Numbered from the stretch's first letter, positions 16,971 through 26,010 are shown. The stretch: 64,000 nt of DNA from Roseateles_B flavus (GCF_039872765.1 NZ_JBDPZC010000012.1:1-64000), one strand, 5' to 3'. Numbers and translations are program-made. The notes: generated from the letters alone by a model not told the origin.

Positions 16971-17987
16971 ATGAATAAAACAGCGCATCAAAACAAGACC
17001 GTGAAGGGTCGCCTGCTGGCGGCCCTTTTTCTTTGGGCAGGCCTGACGGGGCTCGCTCAGGCCCAGACCGACAGCACGCCACCGTCGCCGGCCCAGTCGC
17101 TGGGCTGCCTGAAGCGGCCGGACGGCACCATCAGCTACCCGGCGCAGCACCGGTTCGATCGCAGCCACGGCTTCATGCGCCTGCGCCTTCACTTCGAAAA
17201 GGCAGATGCCGCGCCGCGTGTCGAGGTGCTTGCCAACACGGCCCGCGAGGACATGCAGGACCGCGTCTACCGCTACGTGGCCGACTACCGTCTGCCCTGC
17301 CTGAAGGCCGAGGACGGCACGGTCAGCGCCGTCCAGGAGTTCGACTTCAGCAACTCCAGCATGGAGGCCCTGCCGGTGCCGGAGACGGCGCAGCGGCGTC
17401 TGCCCTTCTGCATCGTGATGCCGCGCAAGGACATGGACCGCATCATGACCCTGAGCCGCAATGTCGAGCATGTGGTGCTGGCGGCCACCTTCACCGGCGA
17501 TGGCGAGCAGGCGCCGGAGATCAAGGTGCTCCACAGCACGGGTGACAGGGCCGTGGAGCAGGAGGCCATCGAGCGGGTCAAGACCTACCGCATGCCCTGC
17601 CGCACGGGCAAGGAGGAGCCGCAGGTCATGCAGCAGCGCTTCACCATGGTGCCGGCCGGGCATCGCCGTTACGTGCTCAAGCAGGAGGCCTTCAGTCTGG
17701 TGGAGTTCCTGTCCATGACCCAGGGCGCCCGGCAGCTGAAGGCGAACTTCGACTTCAACACCATGGGCTGCCCCTTCAAGGTGAACTACACCATTTACGG
17801 CCCGGCCCTGCCCAACGAGCTGCGCGTGGGCGGCAAGCGCGATCCCAACCGTGCGCCCTTCCTGAAGTGGCTGGGCGAACGCCAGATCGCCTTCGGCTCC
17901 GACAAGCAGGCCAACGAGCTCTTCGGGCAGACGCTGCAGATCCAGGTGCCCTGCGGGCAGCTGGACCTGGATCCGGCGGGCTCCTGA
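16971..17987 (+). CDS. exported protein with two TonB-C-like repeats
   Basis: A 338-aa protein of unknown function. Residues 1-32 form a signal peptide ending near AQAQ. The mature part has two related modules of about 70 residues (around 60-125 and 155-225). Each has the pattern x-E/V-K/E-VL-x-ST/NT followed by a helix and Y-R-x-PC, with a conserved Cys. They resemble the TonB C-terminal fold, which suggests a periplasmic interaction role but not energy transduction, as no TonB membrane anchor or Pro-rich linker is present. A third, shorter Cys-containing section follows. The start is fixed by GGAGGAG eight bases upstream. It follows tkt by 47 bp. Confidence 0.7.
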   Translation: MNKTAHQNKTVKGRLLAALFLWAGLTGLAQAQTDSTPPSPAQSLGCLKRPDGTISYPAQHRFDRSHGFMRLRLHFEKADAAPRVEVLANTAREDMQDRVYRYVADYRLPCLKAEDGTVSAVQEFDFSNSSMEALPVPETAQRRLPFCIVMPRKDMDRIMTLSRNVEHVVLAATFTGDGEQAPEIKVLHSTGDRAVEQEAIERVKTYRMPCRTGKEEPQVMQQRFTMVPAGHRRYVLKQEAFSLVEFLSMTQGARQLKANFDFNTMGCPFKVNYTIYGPALPNELRVGGKRDPNRAPFLKWLGERQIAFGSDKQANELFGQTLQIQVPCGQLDLDPAGS

Positions 17988-18206
17988 GGCGGGCGGCTCG
18001 GGCCAGTCCGCTCACGCCACGGCCCGCAGGCGCGGATGGGCGTGCGGGAGCGAGGCCCGTGCCCGCCACGGCTTGCGCTGGATCGAAAAGAGCCGCCTGC
18101 GTACCCCCTTTGTTCCGGGGCGGTCGCGACCAGGGCTCCGGAATCGGCGAAAATCCCGCGCAGTCAGGTTTTCACAGCTTTTTCATTTCACTCCGGAGAC
18201 TTCCGC

Positions 18207-19205
18207 ATGACGATCAAGATCGGTATCAATGGCTTCGGCCGTATCGGCCGCATGGTGTTCCGCGCCGCTGTCCAGAACTTCAATGACATCGAGGTCGTGG
18301 GTATCAACGACCTGCTGGAGCCGGACTACCTGGCCTACATGCTGAAGTACGACAGCGTGCACGGCCGCTTCAAGGGCGACGTGGCCGTCGATGGCAACAC
18401 CCTGATCGTCAACGGCAAGAAGATCCGCCTGACCGCCGTGAAGAACCCGGCCGAGCTGAAGTGGGATGAAGTCGGCGCCGACATCGTCGTCGAGTCCACC
18501 GGCCTGTTCCTGACCAAGGAGACCGCCGAGGCCCACCTGAAGGCGGGCGCCAAGAAGGTGATCATGTCGGCCCCGTCCAAGGACGACACCCCCATGTTCG
18601 TCTACGGCGTCAACGACAAGACCTACGCCGGCCAGGCCATCATCTCCAACGCCTCGTGCACCACCAACTGCCTCGCACCCGTGGCCAAGGTGCTGAACGA
18701 CAAGTGGGGCATCAAGCGCGGCCTGATGACCACCGTGCACGCCGCCACCGCCACCCAGAAGACCGTCGACGGCCCGTCCAACAAGGACTGGCGCGGTGGC
18801 CGCGGCATCCTCGAGAACATCATCCCCAGCAGCACGGGTGCCGCCAAGGCCGTGGGCGTGGTGATCCCCGAGCTGAACAAGAAGCTGACCGGCATGTCCT
18901 TCCGCGTGCCGACCTCCGACGTCTCTGTGGTCGACCTGACCGTCGAGCTCAACAGCGCTGCCAGCTACGCTGACATCTGCGCCGAGATGAAGGCCCAGTC
19001 CGAAGGCGCGCTCAAGGGCGTGCTGGGCTACACGGAAGACAAGGTCGTCGCCACCGACTTCCGCGGCGAGTCCTGCACCTCGGTGTTCGACGCCGAGGCC
19101 GGCATCGCGCTGGACAGCACCTTCGTCAAGATCGTGTCCTGGTACGACAACGAGTGGGGCTATTCGAACAAGGTCCTGGAAATGGTCCGCGTGGTCGCCA
19201 AGTAA
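18207..19205 (+). CDS. gap: glyceraldehyde-3-phosphate dehydrogenase
   Basis: A 332-aa type I phosphorylating GAPDH, converting glyceraldehyde-3-phosphate to 1,3-bisphosphoglycerate with NAD(P)+. The N-terminal NGFGRIGR nucleotide-binding motif and the active-site SNASCTTNC (Cys151) are intact, and the C-terminal WYDNEWGYS is present. The ATG at 18207 has CCGGAGA upstream; longer in-frame starts extend into non-coding sequence. A clear terminator follows directly. Confidence 0.97.
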   Translation: MTIKIGINGFGRIGRMVFRAAVQNFNDIEVVGINDLLEPDYLAYMLKYDSVHGRFKGDVAVDGNTLIVNGKKIRLTAVKNPAELKWDEVGADIVVESTGLFLTKETAEAHLKAGAKKVIMSAPSKDDTPMFVYGVNDKTYAGQAIISNASCTTNCLAPVAKVLNDKWGIKRGLMTTVHAATATQKTVDGPSNKDWRGGRGILENIIPSSTGAAKAVGVVIPELNKKLTGMSFRVPTSDVSVVDLTVELNSAASYADICAEMKAQSEGALKGVLGYTEDKVVATDFRGESCTSVFDAEAGIALDSTFVKIVSWYDNEWGYSNKVLEMVRVVAK

Positions 19206-19222
19206 GCGCCGCCACCCGCACG

Positions 19223-19247
19223 AAAGCCCCGCCCCGGCGGGGCTTTT
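19223..19247 (+). terminator. rho-independent terminator of gap
   Basis: A perfect 10-bp stem (19223-19232 with 19237-19246) with a CCCG loop runs into a T-rich stretch, 17 bp after the gap stop codon. Confidence 0.9.
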
Positions 19248-19342
19248 CCTTTGGTGGCGCCCCATGCCAAGCATGGCGAGTCCCTGCCCGGCCTGCGTGT
19301 TTTGCCTAGCCTTTCTTTACGTCCGGCGGAGCCCGAAATCCC

Positions 19343-19348
19343 TACACT
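19343..19348 (+). promoter_or_regulatory. possible -10 element of the subtilase gene
   Basis: TACACT followed by GC lies 39 bp before the subtilase ATG. The same TACACT-GC pattern precedes rsmB (35685) and the A2M gene (56311). No clear -35 hexamer is visible. Confidence 0.35.
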
Positions 19349-19386
19349 GCCGGGCATTGGACCGTCCCCGATCTGGAGCCTTTCGC

Positions 19387-21135
19387 ATGTCTCAGCCATT
19401 CCCTTCGCGTCCGCTGGCCCTGGGCCTGCTGATGGCCGCCCTGGCGGCACCCCTGGGCCTGCAGGCCCAGTCCGCGAGCGCCGCCGTCGCCGCGACATCC
19501 GGCACCGAGACCGTGGGCCGGGTGGTCGTGCGCTTCAAGGCCGGCGCCCAGAGCGTGCGCGCCCAGGCGCTCAGTGCCAGGACCGACGTGGCCACCGCCC
19601 GCCAGATCGCCCGCAGCCGCGCTCAGAGTCTGGGGCAGCGCATGGGCCTGGCCCTGCACGCCCACCACAGCCTGGACGAGCGCACGCAGGTCGTGCTGGC
19701 CCGGGGCCTGAGCTCGGAGGCCCTGGCGGCCCGCCTGGCCCGTGACAGCGAGATCGAGCTGGTGGCCGTGGACCACCGCCGGCGGCTGGCCGCGGTGCCC
19801 AACGACCCGCTCTATCCGCAGGTCAACCAGGCGCAGGGCAGCAATGGCCATGGGCAGTGGTACCTGATGCCGCCCAGCAAGGACCTGGTCTCCAGCATCA
19901 ATGCCGAAGGCGCCTGGGATCTCAGCACGGGCAGCAGCAGCGTGGTCGTGGCCGTGCTGGATACGGGCGTCCGCTACGACCACCCTGACCTGGCAGGCAA
20001 GCTGCTGCCCGGCTACGACATGATCGGCGCGATGACCAATGACGTCGACGCCCTGGCCGTGGCCAACGACGGCGACCGGGCCGACAGCGATGCCAGCGAC
20101 CCCGGCGACTGGGTCAGCAATGCCGACATCGAGGCGGGCAGCATCAGCGGCTGCACCTATGACGACGTCGCCAACAGCTCCTGGCATGGCACGCGGGTGT
20201 CCGGCCTGATTGGCGCGGCGAGCAACAACGGCATTGGCGTCGCCGGCGTCAGCTGGTCCAGCAAGATCCTGCCCGTGCGGGTGCTGGGCAAGTGCGGCGG
20301 CTACGACTCCGACATCTGGGCCGGCATGCGCTGGGCCGCTGGCATTGCCGTTCCGGGTCTGCCCCTGAATCCCTCGCCGGCACGGGTGCTGAACATGAGC
20401 CTGGGCGGCGGCGGCAGCTGCAGCGACGGCAGCGGCACGGCCACGATGTACGCCGAGACCGTGGCCGCGGTGCGGGCCAAGGGTGCGGTCATCGTCGCCG
20501 CGGCGGGCAACACCTCCGGCCAGGCGGTCGGCCTGCCGGCCAACTGCAGCGGCGTGATCGCGGTGGCGGGCCTGCGCCACGTGGGCACCAAGGTGGGCTT
20601 CTCCAGCGTGGGGCCGGAGGTCACGCTGGCCGCGCCGGGCGGCAATTGCGTCAATGCCAGCGGCGCCTGCCTCTATCCCATGCTCAGCACCACCAACTCG
20701 GGCAAGCAGGGGCCGGTCTCGAACGACAACGCCTACACCAACAGCGACGCCTCGGTGGGCACGAGCTTCTCGGCGCCCCTGGTCTCAGGCGTGGCCGCGC
20801 TGCTGCTGTCCGTGAAGCCCGAGCTGACGCCGGACCAGGTCCGCCAGGCCCTCGTGAGCACGGTGCGCCCCTTCCCGACCACAGGGGGCGGCTCGGCCGG
20901 TGATGCGAATCCGCCGGCCTGCACGGCGCCCACCGGCGCCGATCAGCTGGAGTGCTACTGCACCACCAGCACCTGCGGCGCGGGCATGCTGGACGCGCGC
21001 GCCGCGCTGGCCAGCGTGGCGCCGCCTCCGCCTGCCAGCTCGGGCGGTGGTGGTGGCGGTGCGATGAGCCCGGCCTGGCTGCTGGCCCTGCTGGCGAGCG
21101 TGCCGCTGCTGCGGCGCTGGCGGCGCCAGCCCTGA
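19387..21135 (+). CDS. secreted subtilisin-family (S8) serine protease with GlyGly-CTERM-like tail
   Basis: A 582-aa exported protease. A signal peptide (about 1-27) precedes a propeptide of the inhibitor type (about 40-130) and the S8 catalytic domain, with D192 (LDTG), H267 (SWHGT) and S460 (GTSFSAP) as the triad. The C-terminus is a Pro/Ser linker, six glycines, a hydrophobic stretch and a final Arg cluster (RRWRRQP). This tripartite tail is the layout of GlyGly-CTERM sorting signals processed by rhombosortase; no rhombosortase is seen in this window. The ATG at 19387 was chosen because it gives the signal peptide; the longer in-frame start does not. It converges on the next gene with one base between stops. 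Confidence 0.92.
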   Translation: MSQPFPSRPLALGLLMAALAAPLGLQAQSASAAVAATSGTETVGRVVVRFKAGAQSVRAQALSARTDVATARQIARSRAQSLGQRMGLALHAHHSLDERTQVVLARGLSSEALAARLARDSEIELVAVDHRRRLAAVPNDPLYPQVNQAQGSNGHGQWYLMPPSKDLVSSINAEGAWDLSTGSSSVVVAVLDTGVRYDHPDLAGKLLPGYDMIGAMTNDVDALAVANDGDRADSDASDPGDWVSNADIEAGSISGCTYDDVANSSWHGTRVSGLIGAASNNGIGVAGVSWSSKILPVRVLGKCGGYDSDIWAGMRWAAGIAVPGLPLNPSPARVLNMSLGGGGSCSDGSGTATMYAETVAAVRAKGAVIVAAAGNTSGQAVGLPANCSGVIAVAGLRHVGTKVGFSSVGPEVTLAAPGGNCVNASGACLYPMLSTTNSGKQGPVSNDNAYTNSDASVGTSFSAPLVSGVAALLLSVKPELTPDQVRQALVSTVRPFPTTGGGSAGDANPPACTAPTGADQLECYCTTSTCGAGMLDARAALASVAPPPPASSGGGGGGAMSPAWLLALLASVPLLRRWRRQP

Positions 21136-21136
21136 G

Positions 21137-21829
21137 TCAGCGGGCGGACGGGGCGGCGCTCGCCGCCTCGGTGGCGCTGGCAGCGGGGGCGGCGGCACAG
21201 CTGCGGCCCTCGCCCAGCTCCTTGATGCCGCGCAGCTTGGCCTGCGTCACGCCGTCGGCCTGGGCAAAGCGCAGCACATGCAGGCTGCTGGCGGCCTGAA
21301 GCTGCATCACCCGCAGGCCCTTGAGGGCGCGCTGGCTCATGGCCTCCAGGGCAGCCTCCGCGGCCTTTTCGCTGCCATGGCGGGACAGCACCATGGTCGG
21401 CACCTCTTCGGGCGGGCCGGCCAGGTACTCGAAGTTGATGCGCATGCGCTTGTAGGTCTCTTCCTTGCGTTGCTGGAAGTCCTTGTTGGGGAAGCGGATG
21501 GTGGCCACTGCCCAGACGCCGGCCTGCTCGGCCCGCTGGTCCTGCCACTGCGTGGCGGCAATGCCGGCCTTGTCCAGCTGGGCTTGCACGCTGCGCAGGG
21601 TGTCGTCGCCCATCAGCGGCCCGAACTCCAGGCAGGCGCGGGCCTGGACCGACTTCGCGGCCTGCGCGTTCAGCAGCTGCAGCTGCTCGGGGTTTACCTG
21701 CTGCTGCAGCCGGGCGGGGTCGCTGTCACCGCGGGCATGCAGGCCGGTGAGGCCGTCCAGCCAGCCCTGGGTGAAGACGAAGATCAGCAGGTTCAGCAGC
21801 AGGGTCGCGGCGAAGAGGAGTCTCAGCAT
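21137..21829 (-). CDS. SPOR-like membrane-anchored protein
   Basis: A 230-aa protein with one N-terminal transmembrane segment (about residues 4-22) and a periplasmic part. Its last third has the alternating pattern of SPOR domains, which bind denuded peptidoglycan at division sites, but the match is by general pattern only. An Ala/Ser/Pro-rich tail ends it. The start overlaps the end of birA by seven bases (ATGCTGA), so translation is coupled. In related Burkholderiales the type III pantothenate kinase gene coaX often sits in this neighbourhood; it is absent here. Confidence 0.7.
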   Translation of the reverse strand: MLRLLFAATLLLNLLIFVFTQGWLDGLTGLHARGDSDPARLQQQVNPEQLQLLNAQAAKSVQARACLEFGPLMGDDTLRSVQAQLDKAGIAATQWQDQRAEQAGVWAVATIRFPNKDFQQRKEETYKRMRINFEYLAGPPEEVPTMVLSRHGSEKAAEAALEAMSQRALKGLRVMQLQAASSLHVLRFAQADGVTQAKLRGIKELGEGRSCAAAPAASATEAASAAPSAR

Positions 21830-22698
21830 GCGGGCGGCTCGCTGGCTTGCAGACGCACGGACACCTCGCCGGCGCTGACGGTCTGGCGCTGGCCCTGCAC
21901 GTCCATCAGCAGCTCGCCCTGGGCGCTGATGCCCGCGCCCACGCCCTCGCTGCCGCCGGCCGTGAGGGGGCGGCCGCGCAGGAGGTCGCGGGCCTCGTAG
22001 CGCTGCTGCCAGGCGCCGAAGCCGCCTTGCCCGAAGCCGGTGACGGCCTGGATCAGCGGGCGCGCGACGCGGCGCAGGACCTCGGGCGCGCTCAGGGCGG
22101 GGTCGAGCTCGTCCAGGCTGGCGTAGCCGCTCATGAACTGGCTCTCGTTGCCGGGCTTCTGCGGGCGGATGTTCAGCCCGACGCCGATCACCGCGATGCG
22201 CTGCTCGCCCGCGCTGACGGTCTCGATGAGGATGCCACCCAGCTTGCGTCCGTCCAGCCAGAGGTCGTTGGGCCACTTGAGCTGCAGGCGCGGCGGGCTG
22301 GCGGGCTGGGGCTCGAGGGCGTCGGCCATGGCGCAGCCCACGGCCAGGGACAGGCCGGACCAGTCCGGCAGCGTCAGAGGCAGGGCCAGGGAGAAGGTCA
22401 GCGAGGCCCCGGCCTCGGCATGCCAGATGCGGCCCATGCGGCCACGGCCGGCGGTCTGGTGCTCGGCGACCAGCAGGCAGGGCTGCATGTCATGGGCCCG
22501 GCGGCCGAAGCTGCCGCGCTCGCCCACGCGGTCCGGGCCGCGCTCGCCAGAGGAACGGTGCTCCGAGCGCACGCGCTCCAGCAGCACGCTGTTGGTGGAG
22601 TCCGTGCGGGCCAGGACCTCGATGGACAGGCCGGGCAGCAGGGGTTCCAGGTCTTGCCAGAGCGACTCGGCGCCCCAGTTCTGATGATTGGCAGCCAT
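21823..22698 (-). CDS. birA: biotin-[acetyl-CoA-carboxylase] ligase
   Basis: A 291-aa biotin protein ligase that activates biotin with ATP and attaches it to the carboxyl-carrier protein of acetyl-CoA carboxylase. Visible motifs are TDSTN near residue 33, the biotinoyl-AMP loop GRGRMGR, KWPNDLW and the GGILIE strand. No N-terminal winged helix precedes the catalytic domain, so this is a monofunctional enzyme without the repressor function of E. coli BirA. It carries one copy of the CAGGTCTTGC word (22648-22657), read in sense as codons for Q-D-L with an uncommon CAA. The start at 22698 is the first Met before the catalytic domain. Confidence 0.93.
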   Translation of the reverse strand: MAANHQNWGAESLWQDLEPLLPGLSIEVLARTDSTNSVLLERVRSEHRSSGERGPDRVGERGSFGRRAHDMQPCLLVAEHQTAGRGRMGRIWHAEAGASLTFSLALPLTLPDWSGLSLAVGCAMADALEPQPASPPRLQLKWPNDLWLDGRKLGGILIETVSAGEQRIAVIGVGLNIRPQKPGNESQFMSGYASLDELDPALSAPEVLRRVARPLIQAVTGFGQGGFGAWQQRYEARDLLRGRPLTAGGSEGVGAGISAQGELLMDVQGQRQTVSAGEVSVRLQASEPPAC

Positions 22699-22712
22699 GT
22701 GGGGCAGGGGTG

Positions 22713-23240
22713 TCAGCGTTTGGGCGTGAGCATGGTGCCACGGCACTGCGGCGCACCGCAATGACAGGCGTATTCCTTCTTCAACTTGGGGGTGTAGCGC
22801 TCGTCCACCGTCAGCCCGTAGTCGTAGAACAGCTCCTCGCCGGGCATCAGGTCGCGCAGGGCCTTGATGAAGACGCGGCCGTTGACCTCGTCGGCCTCGC
22901 AGTTGGGATCGCAGCTGTGGTTGATCCAGCGGGCGCTGTTGCCGCCGTGCAGGGCGTCGATCACCGAGCCGTCGTCCAGGCCGAAGTAGAAGGTGTGGTT
23001 GGGCTGGCTGGGGTCGTGGGGATGGCGGTCCATGGCCTCGTCCCAGTCGATGCGCTCGCCGGTGTATTCGACGATGACCTCGCCCATGGCGATCTCGGCG
23101 ACCGCGTAGACACCGCGCCCGTGCACGCCCGAGCGCCGCACCTGGATGCGCCGACCACCGCCCTTGACGACCTTGGCGGCCTTTCTCACCGCCATGGAGG
23201 ATGGCGCGTCTGCGGACTTCTTGCGGGCGGCTTGCGACAT
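22713..23240 (-). CDS. SET-domain protein (predicted lysine methyltransferase)
   Basis: A 175-aa compact SET protein. It begins with a basic Ala/Lys-rich stretch (1-32), then the SET core: GRGVYA, the pseudoknot motif NHSCDPNCE, the catalytic ELFYDYG, and a post-SET zinc motif CHCGAPQCRG. All canonical SAM- and lysine-binding motifs are present, so it should be an active protein-lysine methyltransferase. Bacterial SET proteins are found in several betaproteobacteria and in intracellular pathogens where some target host histones. With no secretion context here, an endogenous target such as a nucleoid or ribosomal protein is more likely; the target is unknown. It is transcribed away from topB. 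Confidence 0.88.
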   Translation of the reverse strand: MSQAARKKSADAPSSMAVRKAAKVVKGGGRRIQVRRSGVHGRGVYAVAEIAMGEVIVEYTGERIDWDEAMDRHPHDPSQPNHTFYFGLDDGSVIDALHGGNSARWINHSCDPNCEADEVNGRVFIKALRDLMPGEELFYDYGLTVDERYTPKLKKEYACHCGAPQCRGTMLTPKR

Positions 23241-23269
23241 GGCTCGAGTTGGTTACATTGAAATCATGG

Positions 23270-23294
23270 GTGCGTGCGCGTGTGCGTGCGCGCG
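23270..23294. repeat. 25-bp alternating purine-pyrimidine tract (Z-DNA-prone)
   Basis: Every base from 23270 to 23294 alternates purine and pyrimidine (GT/GC steps only). It lies in the 120-bp spacer between the divergent SET gene and topB, 67 bp before the topB ATG. Tracts of this kind flip to left-handed DNA under negative supercoiling. Confidence 0.8.
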
Positions 23295-23360
23295 AAGCCG
23301 CATTGTAGGCAGAGCTTTTGCTGCCGGCGGCCAGCCCCACCAGGAACGTCAGAAGAGACC

Positions 23361-25976
23361 ATGAGCAAAGCCCTGATCATTGCCGAGAAGCCTTCCGTCG
23401 CGCAGGACATCGTGCGCGCCCTCACGCCGCAGTCCGGCAAGTTCGACAAGCACGACGAGTACTTCGAGAACGACCAGTACGTGGTGAGCTCCGCCGTGGG
23501 CCACCTGGTCGAGATCAAGGCGCCGGAGGAGTACGACGTCAAGCGCGGCAAGTGGAGCTTCGCCCACCTGCCCGTGATCCCGCCCCACTTCGACCTCAAC
23601 CCCATCGACAAGAGCAAGGGCCGGCTCAACGCCCTGGTCAAGCTCATCCGCCGCAAGGACATCGAGACCCTGATCAACGCCTGTGACGCGGGCCGCGAAG
23701 GGGAGCTGATCTTCCGCCTGATCGTGCAGTACGCCGGCACGGCCAAGGCGGCCATCAACAAGCCGGTGAGCCGGCTGTGGCTGCAGTCCATGACCCCGCA
23801 GGCCATCCGCGAGGGCTTCGAGCGCCTGCGCTCCGACGCGCAGATGCTGCCCCTGGCCGACGCCGCGCGCTGCCGCTCCGAGGCCGACTGGCTGGTGGGC
23901 ATCAATGGCACGCGCGCCATGACGGCCTTCAACTCGCGCGACGGCGGCTTCTTCCTGACCACCGTGGGCCGGGTGCAGACGCCCACGCTGTCCATCGTCG
24001 TCGAGCGCGAGGAGAAGATCCGCAAGCACGTGGCGCGCGACTACTGGGAGATCCGCGGCAGCTTCGACGCCGAGGCCGGCCAGTACGAGGGCAAGTGGTT
24101 CGACCCTGCCTGGAAGAAGAACGCCGAGGACCCCGAGCTGAAGGCCGACCGCGTCTGGACGCAGGCCGAGGCCGAGGCCATCGCCGCCGCGGTGAAGGGC
24201 CAGCCCGCCACGGTCACCGAGGAGAGCAAGCCCAGCTCGCAGAGCAGCCCCGGCCTCTATGACCTCACCACGCTGCAGCGCGAGGCCAACTCGCGCTTCG
24301 GCTTCTCGGCCAAGACCACGCTGGGCCTGGCCCAGGCGCTCTATGAGAAGCACAAGGTCCTGACCTACCCGCGTACCGACTCCCGCTACCTGCCCGAGGA
24401 CTACCTGGCCGTCGCCAGGCAGACCGCCGAGATGATCGCCAACGAGGACCTGCCGGGGCCGCTGCAGGCCCTGGCCGGCCATGCCCGCGTGGCGCTCAAC
24501 AAGGGCTATATCAAGCCCACCAAGAAGGTCTTCGACAACGCCAAGGTCTCGGACCACTTCGCCATCATCCCCACGCTGCAGGCGCCCAAGAGCCTCACCG
24601 AGGCCGAGGCCAAGCTCTACGAGCTGGTGGTCAAGCGCTTTCTGGCGGTGTTCTTCCCCGCGGCCGAGTTCCAGGTCACGACCCGCATCTCCACGGTGAA
24701 GGCCGCCGGCAAGGACTACAAGTTCCAGACCAACGGCAAGGTGCTGGTGAACCCCGGCTGGCTGGCGGTCTACGGCAAGGAAAGCCAGACTGACGATCCG
24801 GCGGACGGCAGCGGCGCCAGCCTGGTGCCGGTGAAGGCCGGCGAGGTGGTGCGCACCGAGCACGTCGACGTCAAGGGCCTGGCCACCAAGCCGCCGGCCC
24901 GCTACACCGAAGCGACGCTGCTGTCCGCCATGGAAGGCGCCGGCAAGCTGGTGGATGACGACGAGCTCCGCGAGGCCATGGCCGAGAAGGGCCTGGGCAC
25001 GCCAGCCACGCGCGCCGCCACCATCGAAGGCCTGATCACCGAGAAGTACATGCTGCGCGAGGGCCGCGAGCTCATCCCCACCGCCAAGGCCTTCCAGCTG
25101 ATGACGCTGCTGCGCGGCCTGGGCGTCGAGGACCTCACCAAGCCCGAGCTGACCGGCAACTGGGAGCACCAGCTGGCCGAGATGGAGAAGGGCCGCCTGA
25201 ACCGCGAGGAGTTCATGGCCCGCATCGCCGAGATGACCGAGCGTGTGGTGCAGAAGGCCAAGGAGTACGACCGCGACACCATCCCCGGCGACTACGCCAC
25301 CCTCAAGACGCCTTGCCCCAAGTGCGGCGGCGTGGTGAAGGAGAACTACCGCCGCTTCACCTGCTGCGGCAAGGATGGCAGCTCGGAAGGCTGCGGCTTC
25401 TCCATCGGCAAGATCCCCGGCGGGCGCAGCTTCGAGCTGCACGAGGTCGAGCAGTTCCTGCGCGACAAGAAGATCGGCCCGCTGGAAGGCTTCCGCTCCA
25501 AGGCAGGCTGGCCCTTCACGGCCGAGCTGGCCCTGGTCTATGACGAGGAGATCCAGAACTGGAAGCTGGAGTTCGACTTCGGCGAAGACGCCAAGAAGGC
25601 CGACGAGGCCGCCGAGGCCGTGGACTTCAGCCAGGCCGAACCCCTGGGCGCCTGCCCCAAGTGCGGCGGCACCGTCTACGAGCACGGCAGCAACTACGTC
25701 TGCGAGAAGAGCACCGGCCCGGCGCCCAGCTGCGACTTCAAGAGCGGCAAGATCATCCTGCAGCAGCCCATCGAGCTGAACCAGATGCGCAAGCTGCTGG
25801 AGACCGGCAAGACCGACCTGCTGGAGAACTTCGTCTCCAACAAGACCCGCCGCAAGTTCAAGGCCTTCCTCAGCTATGACGCGAAGGCCGGCAAGGTGAT
25901 GTTCGAGTTCGAGCCCCGCGCGGCCAAGCCGGCCGCCAAGACCGCGGCCCGCAAGACGGCGGCCAAGAAGGCCTGA
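23361..25976 (+). CDS. topB: DNA topoisomerase III
   Basis: An 871-aa type IA topoisomerase, which decatenates replication and recombination intermediates. The TOPRIM domain starts with IIAEKPSVAQDI and has the DAGREGE acidic motif. The active-site Tyr is Y336 in LTYPRTDSRY. The C-terminal part adds two four-Cys zinc modules, CPKCGG...CC...C (from about residue 650) and CPKCGGTV...C (from about 768), and a Lys/Ala-rich tail of about 18 residues that resembles a histone H1-like DNA-binding tail. The ATG at 23361 matches the family start; longer in-frame starts run through the alternating tract. The length exceeds E. coli TopB (653 aa) because of the zinc modules, as is usual in betaproteobacteria. 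Confidence 0.95.
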   Translation: MSKALIIAEKPSVAQDIVRALTPQSGKFDKHDEYFENDQYVVSSAVGHLVEIKAPEEYDVKRGKWSFAHLPVIPPHFDLNPIDKSKGRLNALVKLIRRKDIETLINACDAGREGELIFRLIVQYAGTAKAAINKPVSRLWLQSMTPQAIREGFERLRSDAQMLPLADAARCRSEADWLVGINGTRAMTAFNSRDGGFFLTTVGRVQTPTLSIVVEREEKIRKHVARDYWEIRGSFDAEAGQYEGKWFDPAWKKNAEDPELKADRVWTQAEAEAIAAAVKGQPATVTEESKPSSQSSPGLYDLTTLQREANSRFGFSAKTTLGLAQALYEKHKVLTYPRTDSRYLPEDYLAVARQTAEMIANEDLPGPLQALAGHARVALNKGYIKPTKKVFDNAKVSDHFAIIPTLQAPKSLTEAEAKLYELVVKRFLAVFFPAAEFQVTTRISTVKAAGKDYKFQTNGKVLVNPGWLAVYGKESQTDDPADGSGASLVPVKAGEVVRTEHVDVKGLATKPPARYTEATLLSAMEGAGKLVDDDELREAMAEKGLGTPATRAATIEGLITEKYMLREGRELIPTAKAFQLMTLLRGLGVEDLTKPELTGNWEHQLAEMEKGRLNREEFMARIAEMTERVVQKAKEYDRDTIPGDYATLKTPCPKCGGVVKENYRRFTCCGKDGSSEGCGFSIGKIPGGRSFELHEVEQFLRDKKIGPLEGFRSKAGWPFTAELALVYDEEIQNWKLEFDFGEDAKKADEAAEAVDFSQAEPLGACPKCGGTVYEHGSNYVCEKSTGPAPSCDFKSGKIILQQPIELNQMRKLLETGKTDLLENFVSNKTRRKFKAFLSYDAKAGKVMFEFEPRAAKPAAKTAARKTAAKKA

Positions 25977-26010
25977 GGGGCGCCACAGGCGTCCCGATGC
26001 AAGGAGTGGC

